The notes under the pieces are model-generated. The model saw only the letters and a program-made list of their open reading frames with translations. It did no database searches and had not been told where the DNA came from. A stretch of DNA of 64,000 bases, taken from NCBI GenBank assembly GCA_902799685.1, contig CADCBO010000003.1:124001-188000 (forward strand), read 5' to 3'. Positions 1-7,777 of this stretch are shown here, piece by piece; position 1 is the stretch's first letter; the number at the start of each line of letters is the position of its first letter. The translations under genes and the position numbers were made by a program. Source of the stretch: an uncultured Bacteroidales bacterium (lineage in GTDB: Bacteria; Bacteroidota; Bacteroidia; Bacteroidales; Bacteroidaceae).

Positions 1-695
1 TATTCTACCTGCATTCACGCCTGCTTGAGCGTGCAGCCAAGATAATCAGTCAGCAGGAGGTGGCCGAGAAGATGAATGACCTTCCGCCGTCATTGGTGGG
101 TCACGTCAAGGGTGGCGGCTCTCTGACCGCTCTGCCTATCATCGAGACACAGGCCGGTGACGTATCGGCCTATATCCCTACAAACGTGATTTCCATTACC
201 GACGGTCAGATATATCTGGAGTCAAGCCTCTTTAACCAGGGATTCCGTCCGGCCATCAACGTGGGTATATCGGTATCACGTGTGGGAGGTAACGCTCAGA
301 TCAAGTCCATGAAGAAGGTGGCCGGTACGCTTAAGATAGACCAGGCGCAGTACCGTGAGCTGGAGGCATTCAGCAAGTTCAGCAGCGATATGGACCCAGT
401 GACCGCCATGGTGCTTGACAAGGGCCGCAAGAACAACCGTCTGCTTATCCAGCCTCAGTATTCACCTATGCCGGTAGGAGAGCAGATAGCAGTACTCTAC
501 TGCGGTATACACGGTCTTCTGAGCAAGGTTCCGCTGGACCGTGTCATTGAGTTCGAGGACCGTTTTGTGGAGATAGTACGTACCAAATACAAGGAGAATA
601 TACTGGATGTCTTATCCAATGGAGTCATGAATGATGAGGTGGGCAAACTCATTGAGGAGGCTGCCGACAAGACAATCCAGGAATTAGGAATCTGA
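1..695 (+). CDS. atpA: ATP synthase F1 subunit alpha, C-terminal part (5' end outside window)
   Basis: Catalytic-core alpha subunit of the F1F0 ATP synthase, which forms the alpha3beta3 hexamer on the cytoplasmic face of the inner membrane. The reading frame is open from base 3 ([14 protein letters not shown]...), so the gene enters from the left and about 231 C-terminal residues are visible, a little under half of the usual 500-odd. Family signatures seen are [22 protein letters not shown], here read as the segments [14 protein letters not shown] and [16 protein letters not shown], then [20 protein letters not shown] and the C-terminal helical domain. The stop is six bases before the atpG start, so the two are cotranscribed. 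An internal GTG at base 60 is not the start. Identity is secure from motifs and from the atpG neighbour. Confidence 0.97.
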   Translation, partial: FYLHSRLLERAAKIISQQEVAEKMNDLPPSLVGHVKGGGSLTALPIIETQAGDVSAYIPTNVISITDGQIYLESSLFNQGFRPAINVGISVSRVGGNAQIKSMKKVAGTLKIDQAQYRELEAFSKFSSDMDPVTAMVLDKGRKNNRLLIQPQYSPMPVGEQIAVLYCGIHGLLSKVPLDRVIEFEDRFVEIVRTKYKENILDVLSNGVMNDEVGKLIEEAADKTIQELGI

Positions 696-701
696 TAAGT
701 A

Positions 702-1556
702 ATGTCACTCAAGGAGATAAAGACCCGTATCCAGTCGGTCAGCAATACACGCAAGACCACATCGGCCATGAAGATGGTATCGAGCGTGAAACTGCGCAAG
801 GCTCAGCAGAACATTCAGTTTGCCGTGCCTTACGTGAATCAGTTGGACGGTATCCTTAAACGCCTTTCGTCCGACCCTGAGGCACGTAAGGTTTCACCAT
901 TAGTGGTGGAGCGTGATGTCAAGGAGGTTGCTATGGTCTGCTTCTCGTCCGATTCCAGCCTGTGCGGCGGTTTTAACGGCAACATAATACGCCACAGCCG
1001 CGCACTTTACAATGAACTCTACAATATTGACCAGACTCCTCTGGTATATACCGTAGGACAGAAGATAACCGATGCTTTCCGTAAGGAGGGACTGACCATA
1101 AACACAGGTTATTCCGGCATGATGCAGAGTCGCAGTTATGAGCAGGCCGCATCACTGGCCGATGACCTTATGGATATGTATCTGAACGGTCATCTGGACA
1201 AGGTGGTGCTTACTTATACCCACTTTAAGAGTGCGGGATCACAGCAGATTGTGGATGAGGTCCTGCTACCGGTTACTGTTCCTGCCGGCCAGGCGGAGCA
1301 GGAGAGTGACTACATTCTGGAGCCGTCGGCCGCAGAGCTTATGAAAGTGCTGCTGCCCAAGGTGATACGCATGAAAGTATATTGCGCCATGCTGGATTCT
1401 TTTGCCAGCGAGCAGGCTGCCCGCGTGATTGCCATGCAGGCCGCCACCGAGAATGCCGATAACCTGATTGGCGAGCTTACCCTGCAATACAACAAACTGC
1501 GCCAGCAAGCCATAACCAATGAGATACTGGATCTTGCTGCCGGCGCCCAAAAATAG
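702..1556 (+). CDS. atpG: ATP synthase F1 subunit gamma
   Basis: Central-stalk rotor subunit of F1 ATP synthase. The 284 residues are normal for the family. The N-terminal helix (MSLKEIKTRIQSVSNTRKTT, then SAMKMVSSVKLRKAQ) and the C-terminal helix (YNKLRQQAITNEILDLAAGA) that together form the coiled-coil shaft are both clear, as is the SDSSLCGGFNGN motif near residue 90. It starts six bases after atpA. The stop codon TAG at 1554-1556 is part of the left arm of a palindrome (1550-1590) that probably ends the operon transcript. The beta and epsilon subunit genes are not in the window. Confidence 0.97.
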   Translation: MSLKEIKTRIQSVSNTRKTTSAMKMVSSVKLRKAQQNIQFAVPYVNQLDGILKRLSSDPEARKVSPLVVERDVKEVAMVCFSSDSSLCGGFNGNIIRHSRALYNELYNIDQTPLVYTVGQKITDAFRKEGLTINTGYSGMMQSRSYEQAASLADDLMDMYLNGHLDKVVLTYTHFKSAGSQQIVDEVLLPVTVPAGQAEQESDYILEPSAAELMKVLLPKVIRMKVYCAMLDSFASEQAARVIAMQAATENADNLIGELTLQYNKLRQQAITNEILDLAAGAQK

Positions 1557-1590
1557 TACAATTGGGGTCAGGCCCCTTTTGTACTATTTT
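1550..1590. repeat. REP-like palindrome on the atpG stop codon; likely terminator
   Basis: An 18-base left arm (1550-1567, ending ...CAATTGGGG) pairs with 1573-1590 (CCCCTTTTG...) with two mismatches, around a TCAGG loop. It has A-tract and T-tract flanks, so it should act as an intrinsic terminator. The atpG stop TAG (1554-1556) lies inside the left arm. It shares its GGGGTCAG core with elements at 61091 and 61636. Confidence 0.85.
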
Positions 1591-1604
1591 ACCGAAAACG
1601 AATT

Positions 1605-2630
1605 ATGTCAGAAATGAAGATAGAGAGCATGGCCCTGCATTATGTAGGTAACCAGGCTAATGAGGAGCCGTTTGTATGCTCCAAGAAACTGTTTACGCTG
1701 AGCGAGGATATGAACACCCTGCTCACCGAGTACTTTGTGGGCTCGTTCAAGAGTGATGAGCGTTTTGTGTTCCATGATGACATGGGGCTTGAGAACAACC
1801 GTGTCTACAGGCTGGTATCGGACATATTCGATAATCCCGGCATGCTCTATGACTTCTCGGTGGATCTGGCCACACACCTTTATGAGAACTGCCAGCATCC
1901 CAAGATCAAGGGCGGCGATTTTATCGTGGCTCATATTACGGGTATGGGCATCGGCCGTGACATAAATGAGGCAATAGGCCTGTTCAAGATAGAGAACAAG
2001 GAGACTTTCCTTACCGTTGAGCACGATGAGGAGGGTTTTGACATATCGCCCGTGGACGGCGTGAACCTGCGCCGTCTTGACAAGGGAGCGCTTATAATGA
2101 ACTACGAGCGCGAGAAAGGCTACATGGTGGCCGTGGTCGATAAGACCAACACCCAGGGTGCCAGCTACTGGATTGATGACTATCTGCACCTGATGCGCCG
2201 TCAGGACTCATATTTCCAGACCCAGAACGTGATGGAACTGACCCGTAACTTTGTGGCGCAGGAGCTGCCCAAGCAGTTCAACGTGAACCGTGCCGACCAG
2301 GCCGACCTGCTGAGCCGCACCATGGGATTCTTCAAGAACAATCCCAAGTTTGATATGCCATCATTCGAGCAGCAGGTAATATCCCAGCCTGAGGTGGTGG
2401 GTATGTTCGATGATTACCGCAACCGTTATGAACAGGAGCGTCAGATTCAACTGCAGGACCAGTTTGACGTGAGCGAAGGTGCCGTAAAGAAACAGAACCG
2501 CCTCTACAAGAGCGTAATCAAACTGGACAAGAACTTCCACATCTACGTACACGGCAGCCGCCAGCTGATAGAGCAGGGTGAGGATGAGCACGGCAAGTTC
2601 TACAAACTCTACTTCAACGAGGAGTCCTAG
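1605..2630 (+). CDS. nucleoid-associated protein, NdpA/YejK family
   Basis: Protein of 341 residues resembling the 37-kDa nucleoid-associated family (PF04245), cytoplasmic DNA-associated proteins of poorly defined role. Family-like features are the early block ALHYVGNQANEEPFVCSKK, an acidic and aromatic middle with GGDFIVAHITGMGIG, then YWIDDYLHLMRRQDSYFQTQN and a C-terminal FDVSEGAVKKQNRLYKSVIKLDKNFHIYVHG, named here by its ends FDVSEG and IYVHG. There is no signal peptide or membrane segment. The start ATG lies 15 bases after the atpG terminator palindrome, so it probably has its own promoter. Its stop TAG is one end of a 29-base palindrome shared with the convergent gene. Family assignment is from memory of the motif pattern. 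Confidence 0.82.
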   Translation: MSEMKIESMALHYVGNQANEEPFVCSKKLFTLSEDMNTLLTEYFVGSFKSDERFVFHDDMGLENNRVYRLVSDIFDNPGMLYDFSVDLATHLYENCQHPKIKGGDFIVAHITGMGIGRDINEAIGLFKIENKETFLTVEHDEEGFDISPVDGVNLRRLDKGALIMNYEREKGYMVAVVDKTNTQGASYWIDDYLHLMRRQDSYFQTQNVMELTRNFVAQELPKQFNVNRADQADLLSRTMGFFKNNPKFDMPSFEQQVISQPEVVGMFDDYRNRYEQERQIQLQDQFDVSEGAVKKQNRLYKSVIKLDKNFHIYVHGSRQLIEQGEDEHGKFYKLYFNEES

Positions 2631-2656
2631 CACAGGGATCTGATCCTATTGTGCTA
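2628..2656. repeat. 29-base palindrome whose two ends are the stop codons of convergent genes
   Basis: The palindrome begins TAGCACA and ends TGTGCTA around a GGATCTGATCC core. Bases 2628-2630 are the TAG of the plus-strand nucleoid-associated gene and 2654-2656 read on the minus strand are the TAG of the thioredoxin lipoprotein gene. A single A/G insertion makes the arms imperfect. The core resembles the GGGGTCAGACCCC class. It is probably a bidirectional terminator. Confidence 0.8.
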
Positions 2657-5095
2657 TAGTTTGTCCAGCACTCTTTTGAATGCAATCAGATCGTTTGGGC
2701 TGGCCTGGACATCCAGGAGGGCTCCGTGGCGATTGACCAGTCTGTATGCTGGGAATGCTGTCACTTTAAGGTAACTCTCTATTGCTGCCTGCTGCGGGCG
2801 GGGCAGGTTGTAGTGGACAATATTGTCGCCCGACAGCCCATACTCTGCTATGATATTCTTCATAGCCTCATCAGTGGTCTCGTTGGCAAGATACAGATAA
2901 ACAATATCATAGTCTTTCAGTGCTTCCCGTACTTGGGCGGCATGTGACAGGTTTTCCAGACAAGGATGACACCATGATCCCCAGATGTCTATCCACACAA
3001 TCTTTCCATTATACGGCTTTACAATCTCCTGCAGGAGTTTCTCTCCGTCGCTGATTCCCGCCAGATCCTTGGCGTCACGGATACTGCCCAGGGTTGCCAG
3101 GTCTATCTGTTCCAATGCCAGATATTTGTCATGCATGGCATGGACGGTATTGACGGCGGCCTCCATATTTACTTTGCTGTCAAATATCTCCTTTACCTGA
3201 GCTGCAAGCGAGTGCTTGTTCATGTCCATAATCTCCATGCAGCTTTTGGTGACTGCAACTTGCCTGACCAAAGGATCACCTCCAAGAGAATCTATAATTC
3301 CCATCCTGGTCTTGAACTGTTCAACAGACAGTTCATTATTGTACTCATCCAGGAAAGCCTGGAATTCATTCTGATGGTCTGAAAGAATAGTACTGCCTCT
3401 CTCAATTATATCCTTATACTTCTCTGTCAGACTCTGACTCAATTCATTAAGCTTTTCCATGGGCGTATTGTCAGCCTTACGTATGGAATCAAACTCAATT
3501 GATATTCTGGAAGCGGTATTCAAATACAGTGACAGTTCATCCATCTCTCTATCGGTAACAGAGATTTTGCCCCGTTCTTTTGCCAGTTTTATTATGTCTG
3601 ATAAAGTCAGGTTGGGGGAATCGTCCTTTTCCATCTCGATAGCCTGGATATAATCCCTCATAAAATGGGAAATATTGAACAGGGGGAGAGGAATCCTGAT
3701 AGGATTGGAATTCCAGATCTCCTTATGAATGTATTCTGACAACACCTTTGGCATGACAGGTTTATTGCCATCGTTATTGAATGAGAATCTTGATTGTCCC
3801 AAGTCACCGGCCATCTCCCATTTCATGAACACCTTATCCAGGACCCTGAACTTATCGGAAAGAGTGGGGTGCCGGGCGGCTATGCTGTCAAGAACCCTGT
3901 CTCCCTCCTTGATTCTGGATTTGATGTAATTTAGATATGACTCGGGATCAATTGCTGAAATGCTATTCATTTCACTGGCATCCTCAAACCTGATATAATG
4001 GCCGTATGAGAGATACTCGTTTACAACCCTTGCCTTATCGCCCATAACCATCTGCTGGCCGCGACTGCGGTCGTAATAGATGAAATACTCCTGCTCCGGT
4101 TCTACCGGAATGTCAAATGTGCAGCCGCGTCCTCTCATGTTTCCTTCAACCATCAGGCGAATTGACTGGCTGTTCCTGACCGGGAATTTGATGTGGAACG
4201 TTCCGTCCGGATTGGCTTTTCCTTCAAATTCGGGATAGCCTGATGAACCGAAAACATCATCATACAGTACTCTGCATATACTGACATCTGAATTCAGTAT
4301 TATACCGTTTATGGTTACGCTGTCACCGTCACGGTATCCGTTGTCATAGAACCGGCTGCGGTCTTTCTTGGGATAATCAGGAAATTTCTCAGTATCAAAG
4401 CGGACGCATTTATAACTCTTTTGGCCCACCTTTATCTTACGGAAACCGTTACGGATGGGACTCACCTCAACCTCAAGCTGCTCTCCGTCACGCGAAAGGC
4501 TTATTGTGCCGCTGGTTCCGTTTGGCTTCGATACATATTGCCATACCTTATTATCTGCTATTGCAAAGTCATCGTGGAAACTGATTATCCAGTCTCCGCT
4601 TTTGGAGTCACGCCAATGTGACTTGAACATTATATCGGAATCAGGGTCAAAATCATGTATTCCGTATACGTTCCAGTCGTTTGGATTGTTACCTTCTATC
4701 AAATCAAACTGCCTGGTATCCAATGGCATCGGCTTGAAATGGAATACCAGATGCTTCTCCTCGGTATCGGCAGGAGTCTTTATCCATTCTCCCGGTTTCA
4801 TACCGTCAATGCTCTCAAGAGCATATACGGCATCACCGGCTTTAAGATGTAGGCTGGGCTGGAAGGTAAAACGTCTTCTATCATCGCTGAAGCCATATAC
4901 TGTCAGGTCTATTACGGTCTCCCTATTGTTCAGTTCTACACGGTTCAGACGTAGCTCAGGGTCCCAGAAACTGTTGTGTGCGTTTTCTATAACAATGGGA
5001 GTGTTCCATACAATTGCTGTATTATCACTCTTGCGGCAGCTGTTCAGAAATAATACTGTCAGTGACAAGAAAATGAAACGCATTATACTCTTCAT
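2654..5095 (-). CDS. lipoprotein with C-terminal thioredoxin-like domain
   Basis: An 813-residue exported protein. The N-terminus (MRFIFLSLTVLFLNSC) is a lipoprotein signal with the lipid-bearing Cys near residue 20. The middle is a large region of unknown fold with a possible carboxypeptidase-regulatory or DUF4369-like beta domain around residues 260-350. The last 130 residues form a thioredoxin/TlpA-like domain with the redox motif WCHPC at 708-712 and a cis-Pro-type segment TAFPAYRL. Such proteins in Bacteroidota reduce or shuffle disulfides outside the cytoplasmic membrane. It is the third gene of an operon with the BlaI-like repressor and M56 sensor, 28 bases after the latter, so the redox lipoprotein is probably the output gene of that sensor. 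Substrate unknown. Confidence 0.85.
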   Translation of the reverse strand: MKSIMRFIFLSLTVLFLNSCRKSDNTAIVWNTPIVIENAHNSFWDPELRLNRVELNNRETVIDLTVYGFSDDRRRFTFQPSLHLKAGDAVYALESIDGMKPGEWIKTPADTEEKHLVFHFKPMPLDTRQFDLIEGNNPNDWNVYGIHDFDPDSDIMFKSHWRDSKSGDWIISFHDDFAIADNKVWQYVSKPNGTSGTISLSRDGEQLEVEVSPIRNGFRKIKVGQKSYKCVRFDTEKFPDYPKKDRSRFYDNGYRDGDSVTINGIILNSDVSICRVLYDDVFGSSGYPEFEGKANPDGTFHIKFPVRNSQSIRLMVEGNMRGRGCTFDIPVEPEQEYFIYYDRSRGQQMVMGDKARVVNEYLSYGHYIRFEDASEMNSISAIDPESYLNYIKSRIKEGDRVLDSIAARHPTLSDKFRVLDKVFMKWEMAGDLGQSRFSFNNDGNKPVMPKVLSEYIHKEIWNSNPIRIPLPLFNISHFMRDYIQAIEMEKDDSPNLTLSDIIKLAKERGKISVTDREMDELSLYLNTASRISIEFDSIRKADNTPMEKLNELSQSLTEKYKDIIERGSTILSDHQNEFQAFLDEYNNELSVEQFKTRMGIIDSLGGDPLVRQVAVTKSCMEIMDMNKHSLAAQVKEIFDSKVNMEAAVNTVHAMHDKYLALEQIDLATLGSIRDAKDLAGISDGEKLLQEIVKPYNGKIVWIDIWGSWCHPCLENLSHAAQVREALKDYDIVYLYLANETTDEAMKNIIAEYGLSGDNIVHYNLPRPQQAAIESYLKVTAFPAYRLVNRHGALLDVQASPNDLIAFKRVLDKL

Positions 5096-5123
5096 AATTA
5101 TTGGTTGGTTAAAGGATTATAAA

Positions 5124-7214
5124 TCAATTGATAGGTATTAATCTGCTCCTTCTGTATCTGTTGTAGCCTGATTCACGGGAAGGCTTGACTTCAAATGATA
5201 CCTTGCGGAACGCATTGATGATGAGTGCCGGGTCATTCCAGGGGATATACTGCTTTATAAGCTCCACTAGTTCATCAGTAATCCATTTGTTGTTCTCCTG
5301 ATCCACGAAAATCTGGACATAGGTGAGCGGATCATTCTCGCGTATCTCCTGGCTTATTCCAAGTATATTTGACAGATTCTTCAGTTCAGAGAGAGGGTGC
5401 TCCTGCCCGTTGATAACGGTCATTATCAGTCCGTTCAGATTTGAAAAATGTACTCTGACAATCTGTCCGCTTCTCAGTTCAGCAACCTCCGTAATGCCTT
5501 TTCCGAATCTTCTTTCGGCTTGAGAGTTCCTCAAAACCAGAGGATAACGCCAGTTCCTGCGATCATAGAAATCCTTGAATTCTTCAAGACTGACCAGACG
5601 TCCGTCAACGGCAAAGTTCCGGGTGATGGCTATGTTGTACTCGTCCTGGCAGATAAAATAGTTTCCGTGAATGCCGAAACCGCTGGGTTCAATAACCTCC
5701 GGGATATCAGCTTCCGGGCTGTTTATCATGGCCGGATAGTTATAATTGGTGGTAAATTCCAGGCTTTGGCCGGTTATGGCATATACAACTGACGGGATAC
5801 CTTTACGCTTTGACTCAGGCCTGTAATACACTATGGCAAGATAATCCTCCGGCTTGAGTTTCCTGAATTCATCAACACTACTGACTTCAGTTCCTATTAC
5901 TACAATAGTCTTATCATCGACCCATTTGAGTTCTTTCGATGACGGGAAATCAGCACACCTGTAACCGTTTATGCATATTAGGGTAGGGAGGGACTCCATT
6001 CCGGGGCGCTCCAGAATCTCCAGACCTCTTTTTGTCATACCGAATGCATCGAGCTGTTCCTCAAAGAAGGTTCTCTTTTCAGGCTCATTTCCTTTGGCGG
6101 CATAAATAAGGTCATTCACGCTGAAGAACAACCTGTCTTCCTTGCTCAGGTATTCACGGTACAGGCCTTCGGTTTTCATGAAATCGGGATAACCCGGAAT
6201 CTCCCTGTCATCGTCGTTCGTCAATTTCTGTTCTATCACAGCCTTGCATCCGAAACATAAGAACAGGGCCAATGTAACGGCAACCGACATGACAGTTACA
6301 GTCAGGGTATGGCCGGTTGACTCCTTCTGGTTCATTCTGAGCAGTCTCTTTCTGGTAAAGGAAGTGCCCATGCCGGTTGTGGTAAGAGGGCTCATGCCTA
6401 AAAGCATACGTATAACAGTATCACGGTAATCATCGACATCGTAGCCGTCCGATGACAGTGCATCGTTATCGGCCTGCCATTCCTGCACCTCCTCAAGGCT
6501 CTTCTCGGCCATCCAGATAAAGGGGTTGAACCAGAACACGGAGCGGATTACAGACATGATGAGTTTTTCGGAAGAATGATGGTGCTGCACATGGCTGGTT
6601 TCGTGACTCAATATCTGGCTGCGCACGCTGTCGCTGTACCCACGTCCCATAAAAATGGTGTTCAGGAATGAGAAAGGTGATTTGACTTCGGCATTCTCTG
6701 CCAGCGTATAGTCTTGCTTTGCTGTAATGACAGACCTGTTCCTGATTCTTGAGATATAGATTATACTCCTTAGAATCAATCCCAAAGATATAAGAATGCC
6801 TATCAGATAGATTCCGAAAACGGCAAGTCTCCATTTAATGAACCCCGGAATCTTAAGGCTGTTGTTCCGGTTCACTACAGGCTCAGGTGTGGCATCGGCA
6901 CTTGCAGCGGCAGGCTCTGCATTTGTGACTGCGGTGATGGCATTTCCTGTTGTCTGAACGGGAGCCGAAGACTCCGGCAACGGTAAACTTTCACTTGGCT
7001 TATAGACCATTTGGGGCGTAGGCTCCACCTTAACATACTTGTGGTAAAGGGGTACGTTGAGGGTCGGAATGACAACCGACAGCAACATTGCCGCCATAAG
7101 GTACCTGCGGCAGAATGTATAGCCGGCCTTACGTGACACGAATAGGTGATAGAGCAGCATGAAAACTCCGCTGCATACAATTACTGAAAAGAAATAGAAA
7201 ACAAAGGAAGACAT
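5124..7214 (-). CDS. BlaR1/MecR1-like M56 family membrane metallopeptidase sensor
   Basis: A 696-residue inner-membrane sensor protease. Two N-terminal hydrophobic segments (about 5-25 and 40-55) are followed by a third at 128-153, the zinc motif HETSH at 204-208, a downstream glutamate in EEVQEWQAD (about 241-248) and a fourth helix at 304-324. The 370-residue C-terminal region faces the periplasm. It lacks any penicillin-binding SxxK/SxN/KTG set that I can see, so it is not a beta-lactam receptor of the classical type. The family cleaves a BlaI-type repressor after signal sensing. The repressor gene is 20 bases upstream. Signal unknown. Confidence 0.88.
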   Translation of the reverse strand: MSSFVFYFFSVIVCSGVFMLLYHLFVSRKAGYTFCRRYLMAAMLLSVVIPTLNVPLYHKYVKVEPTPQMVYKPSESLPLPESSAPVQTTGNAITAVTNAEPAAASADATPEPVVNRNNSLKIPGFIKWRLAVFGIYLIGILISLGLILRSIIYISRIRNRSVITAKQDYTLAENAEVKSPFSFLNTIFMGRGYSDSVRSQILSHETSHVQHHHSSEKLIMSVIRSVFWFNPFIWMAEKSLEEVQEWQADNDALSSDGYDVDDYRDTVIRMLLGMSPLTTTGMGTSFTRKRLLRMNQKESTGHTLTVTVMSVAVTLALFLCFGCKAVIEQKLTNDDDREIPGYPDFMKTEGLYREYLSKEDRLFFSVNDLIYAAKGNEPEKRTFFEEQLDAFGMTKRGLEILERPGMESLPTLICINGYRCADFPSSKELKWVDDKTIVVIGTEVSSVDEFRKLKPEDYLAIVYYRPESKRKGIPSVVYAITGQSLEFTTNYNYPAMINSPEADIPEVIEPSGFGIHGNYFICQDEYNIAITRNFAVDGRLVSLEEFKDFYDRRNWRYPLVLRNSQAERRFGKGITEVAELRSGQIVRVHFSNLNGLIMTVINGQEHPLSELKNLSNILGISQEIRENDPLTYVQIFVDQENNKWITDELVELIKQYIPWNDPALIINAFRKVSFEVKPSRESGYNRYRRSRLIPIN

Positions 7215-7234
7215 CTTATTATAAGGTTTTGTTG

Positions 7235-7615
7235 TTATTTCTTGCTTAGCATTTTGAGTATCTCATCGGCCTCCTGTACTGAGAGGTTCTTGTTGTCTGA
7301 GAAGAAGGTGACCAAACGGCTTACAGAGCCTTCAAAGAAAGAGTTCAGCACTCCTTGCATAAAACGTCCGGTATAGTCGTCCTTGCTCACGGCCGCCTTA
7401 TATATATTGGTGTGGCCGTATGTCTTGTGGGTGAGGAATCCTTTGGTGTCCAGTATGCGGACCATGGTGGATACGGTGTTGTAAGCCGGCTTTGGTTCCG
7501 GCATCATGTCATGCACGTCACGTACTATAAACTCCTTGCCTATCTTCCAGATAACCTGCATTATTTCAAGCTCAGCCCTGGTGAGTTCCTGCATCTTTTG
7601 CTTACTGCTGTCCAT
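7235..7615 (-). CDS. BlaI/MecI/CopY-family transcriptional repressor
   Basis: A 126-residue winged-helix repressor. The first 80 residues match the Penicillinase_R pattern: LTRAELEIMQVIWKIG, then YNTVSTMVRILDTKGFLTHK as the recognition helix and wing, then a C-terminal dimerisation helix region. It is the first gene of the operon with the M56 sensor and the thioredoxin lipoprotein. A perfect 16-base palindrome lies over its promoter (7656-7671), consistent with autorepression relieved when the sensor cleaves the repressor. No beta-lactamase gene is present. Confidence 0.92.
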   Translation of the reverse strand: MDSSKQKMQELTRAELEIMQVIWKIGKEFIVRDVHDMMPEPKPAYNTVSTMVRILDTKGFLTHKTYGHTNIYKAAVSKDDYTGRFMQGVLNSFFEGSVSRLVTFFSDNKNLSVQEADEILKMLSKK

Positions 7616-7636
7616 TGTATTTTCAAATTAACGGTG

Positions 7637-7671
7637 CAAATATAAAACTAAATTCTTAGTTTGCAAACTAA
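7637..7671 (-). promoter_or_regulatory. promoter with overlapping palindromic operator for the BlaI-like operon
   Basis: On the minus strand, TTTG at 7667-7664, a 19-base spacer and TATATTTG at 7644-7637 match the Bacteroidota -33/-7 consensus. The -33 box lies in the centre of the perfect palindrome TTAGTTTGCAAACTAA (7656-7671), with imperfect extensions on both sides. A repressor bound there would block sigma-factor contact. Start codon of the repressor is about 20 bases downstream. Confidence 0.8.
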
Positions 7672-7722
7672 ATTCAATATTTTTTATGCATTATGAAACG
7701 ACCCTAATGCGTCATGCCGGTC

Positions 7723-7760
7723 AAAAAAACAGGTGCCCCGATTGGGACACCTGTTTTTTT
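7723..7760 (-). terminator. intrinsic terminator after the GH2 gene
   Basis: An ACAGGTG...CACCTGT stem with internal CCC/GGG pairs is flanked by A and T runs on both sides, 18 bases beyond the GH2 stop on the minus strand. It can act in either direction. The 42 bases between it and the operator at 7671 show nothing else. Confidence 0.85.
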
Positions 7761-7777
7761 GCTGCGGGATGGAAACC

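Noticed and set aside
1608..2189. 193-codon minus-strand frame opposite the nucleoid-associated gene
   Set aside because: No recognisable motif and fully covered by a convincing plus-strand gene.
4455..5141. 228-codon plus-strand frame opposite the thioredoxin lipoprotein
   Set aside because: Ser- and Arg-rich shadow translation without domains; the minus-strand gene has signal peptide and redox motif.
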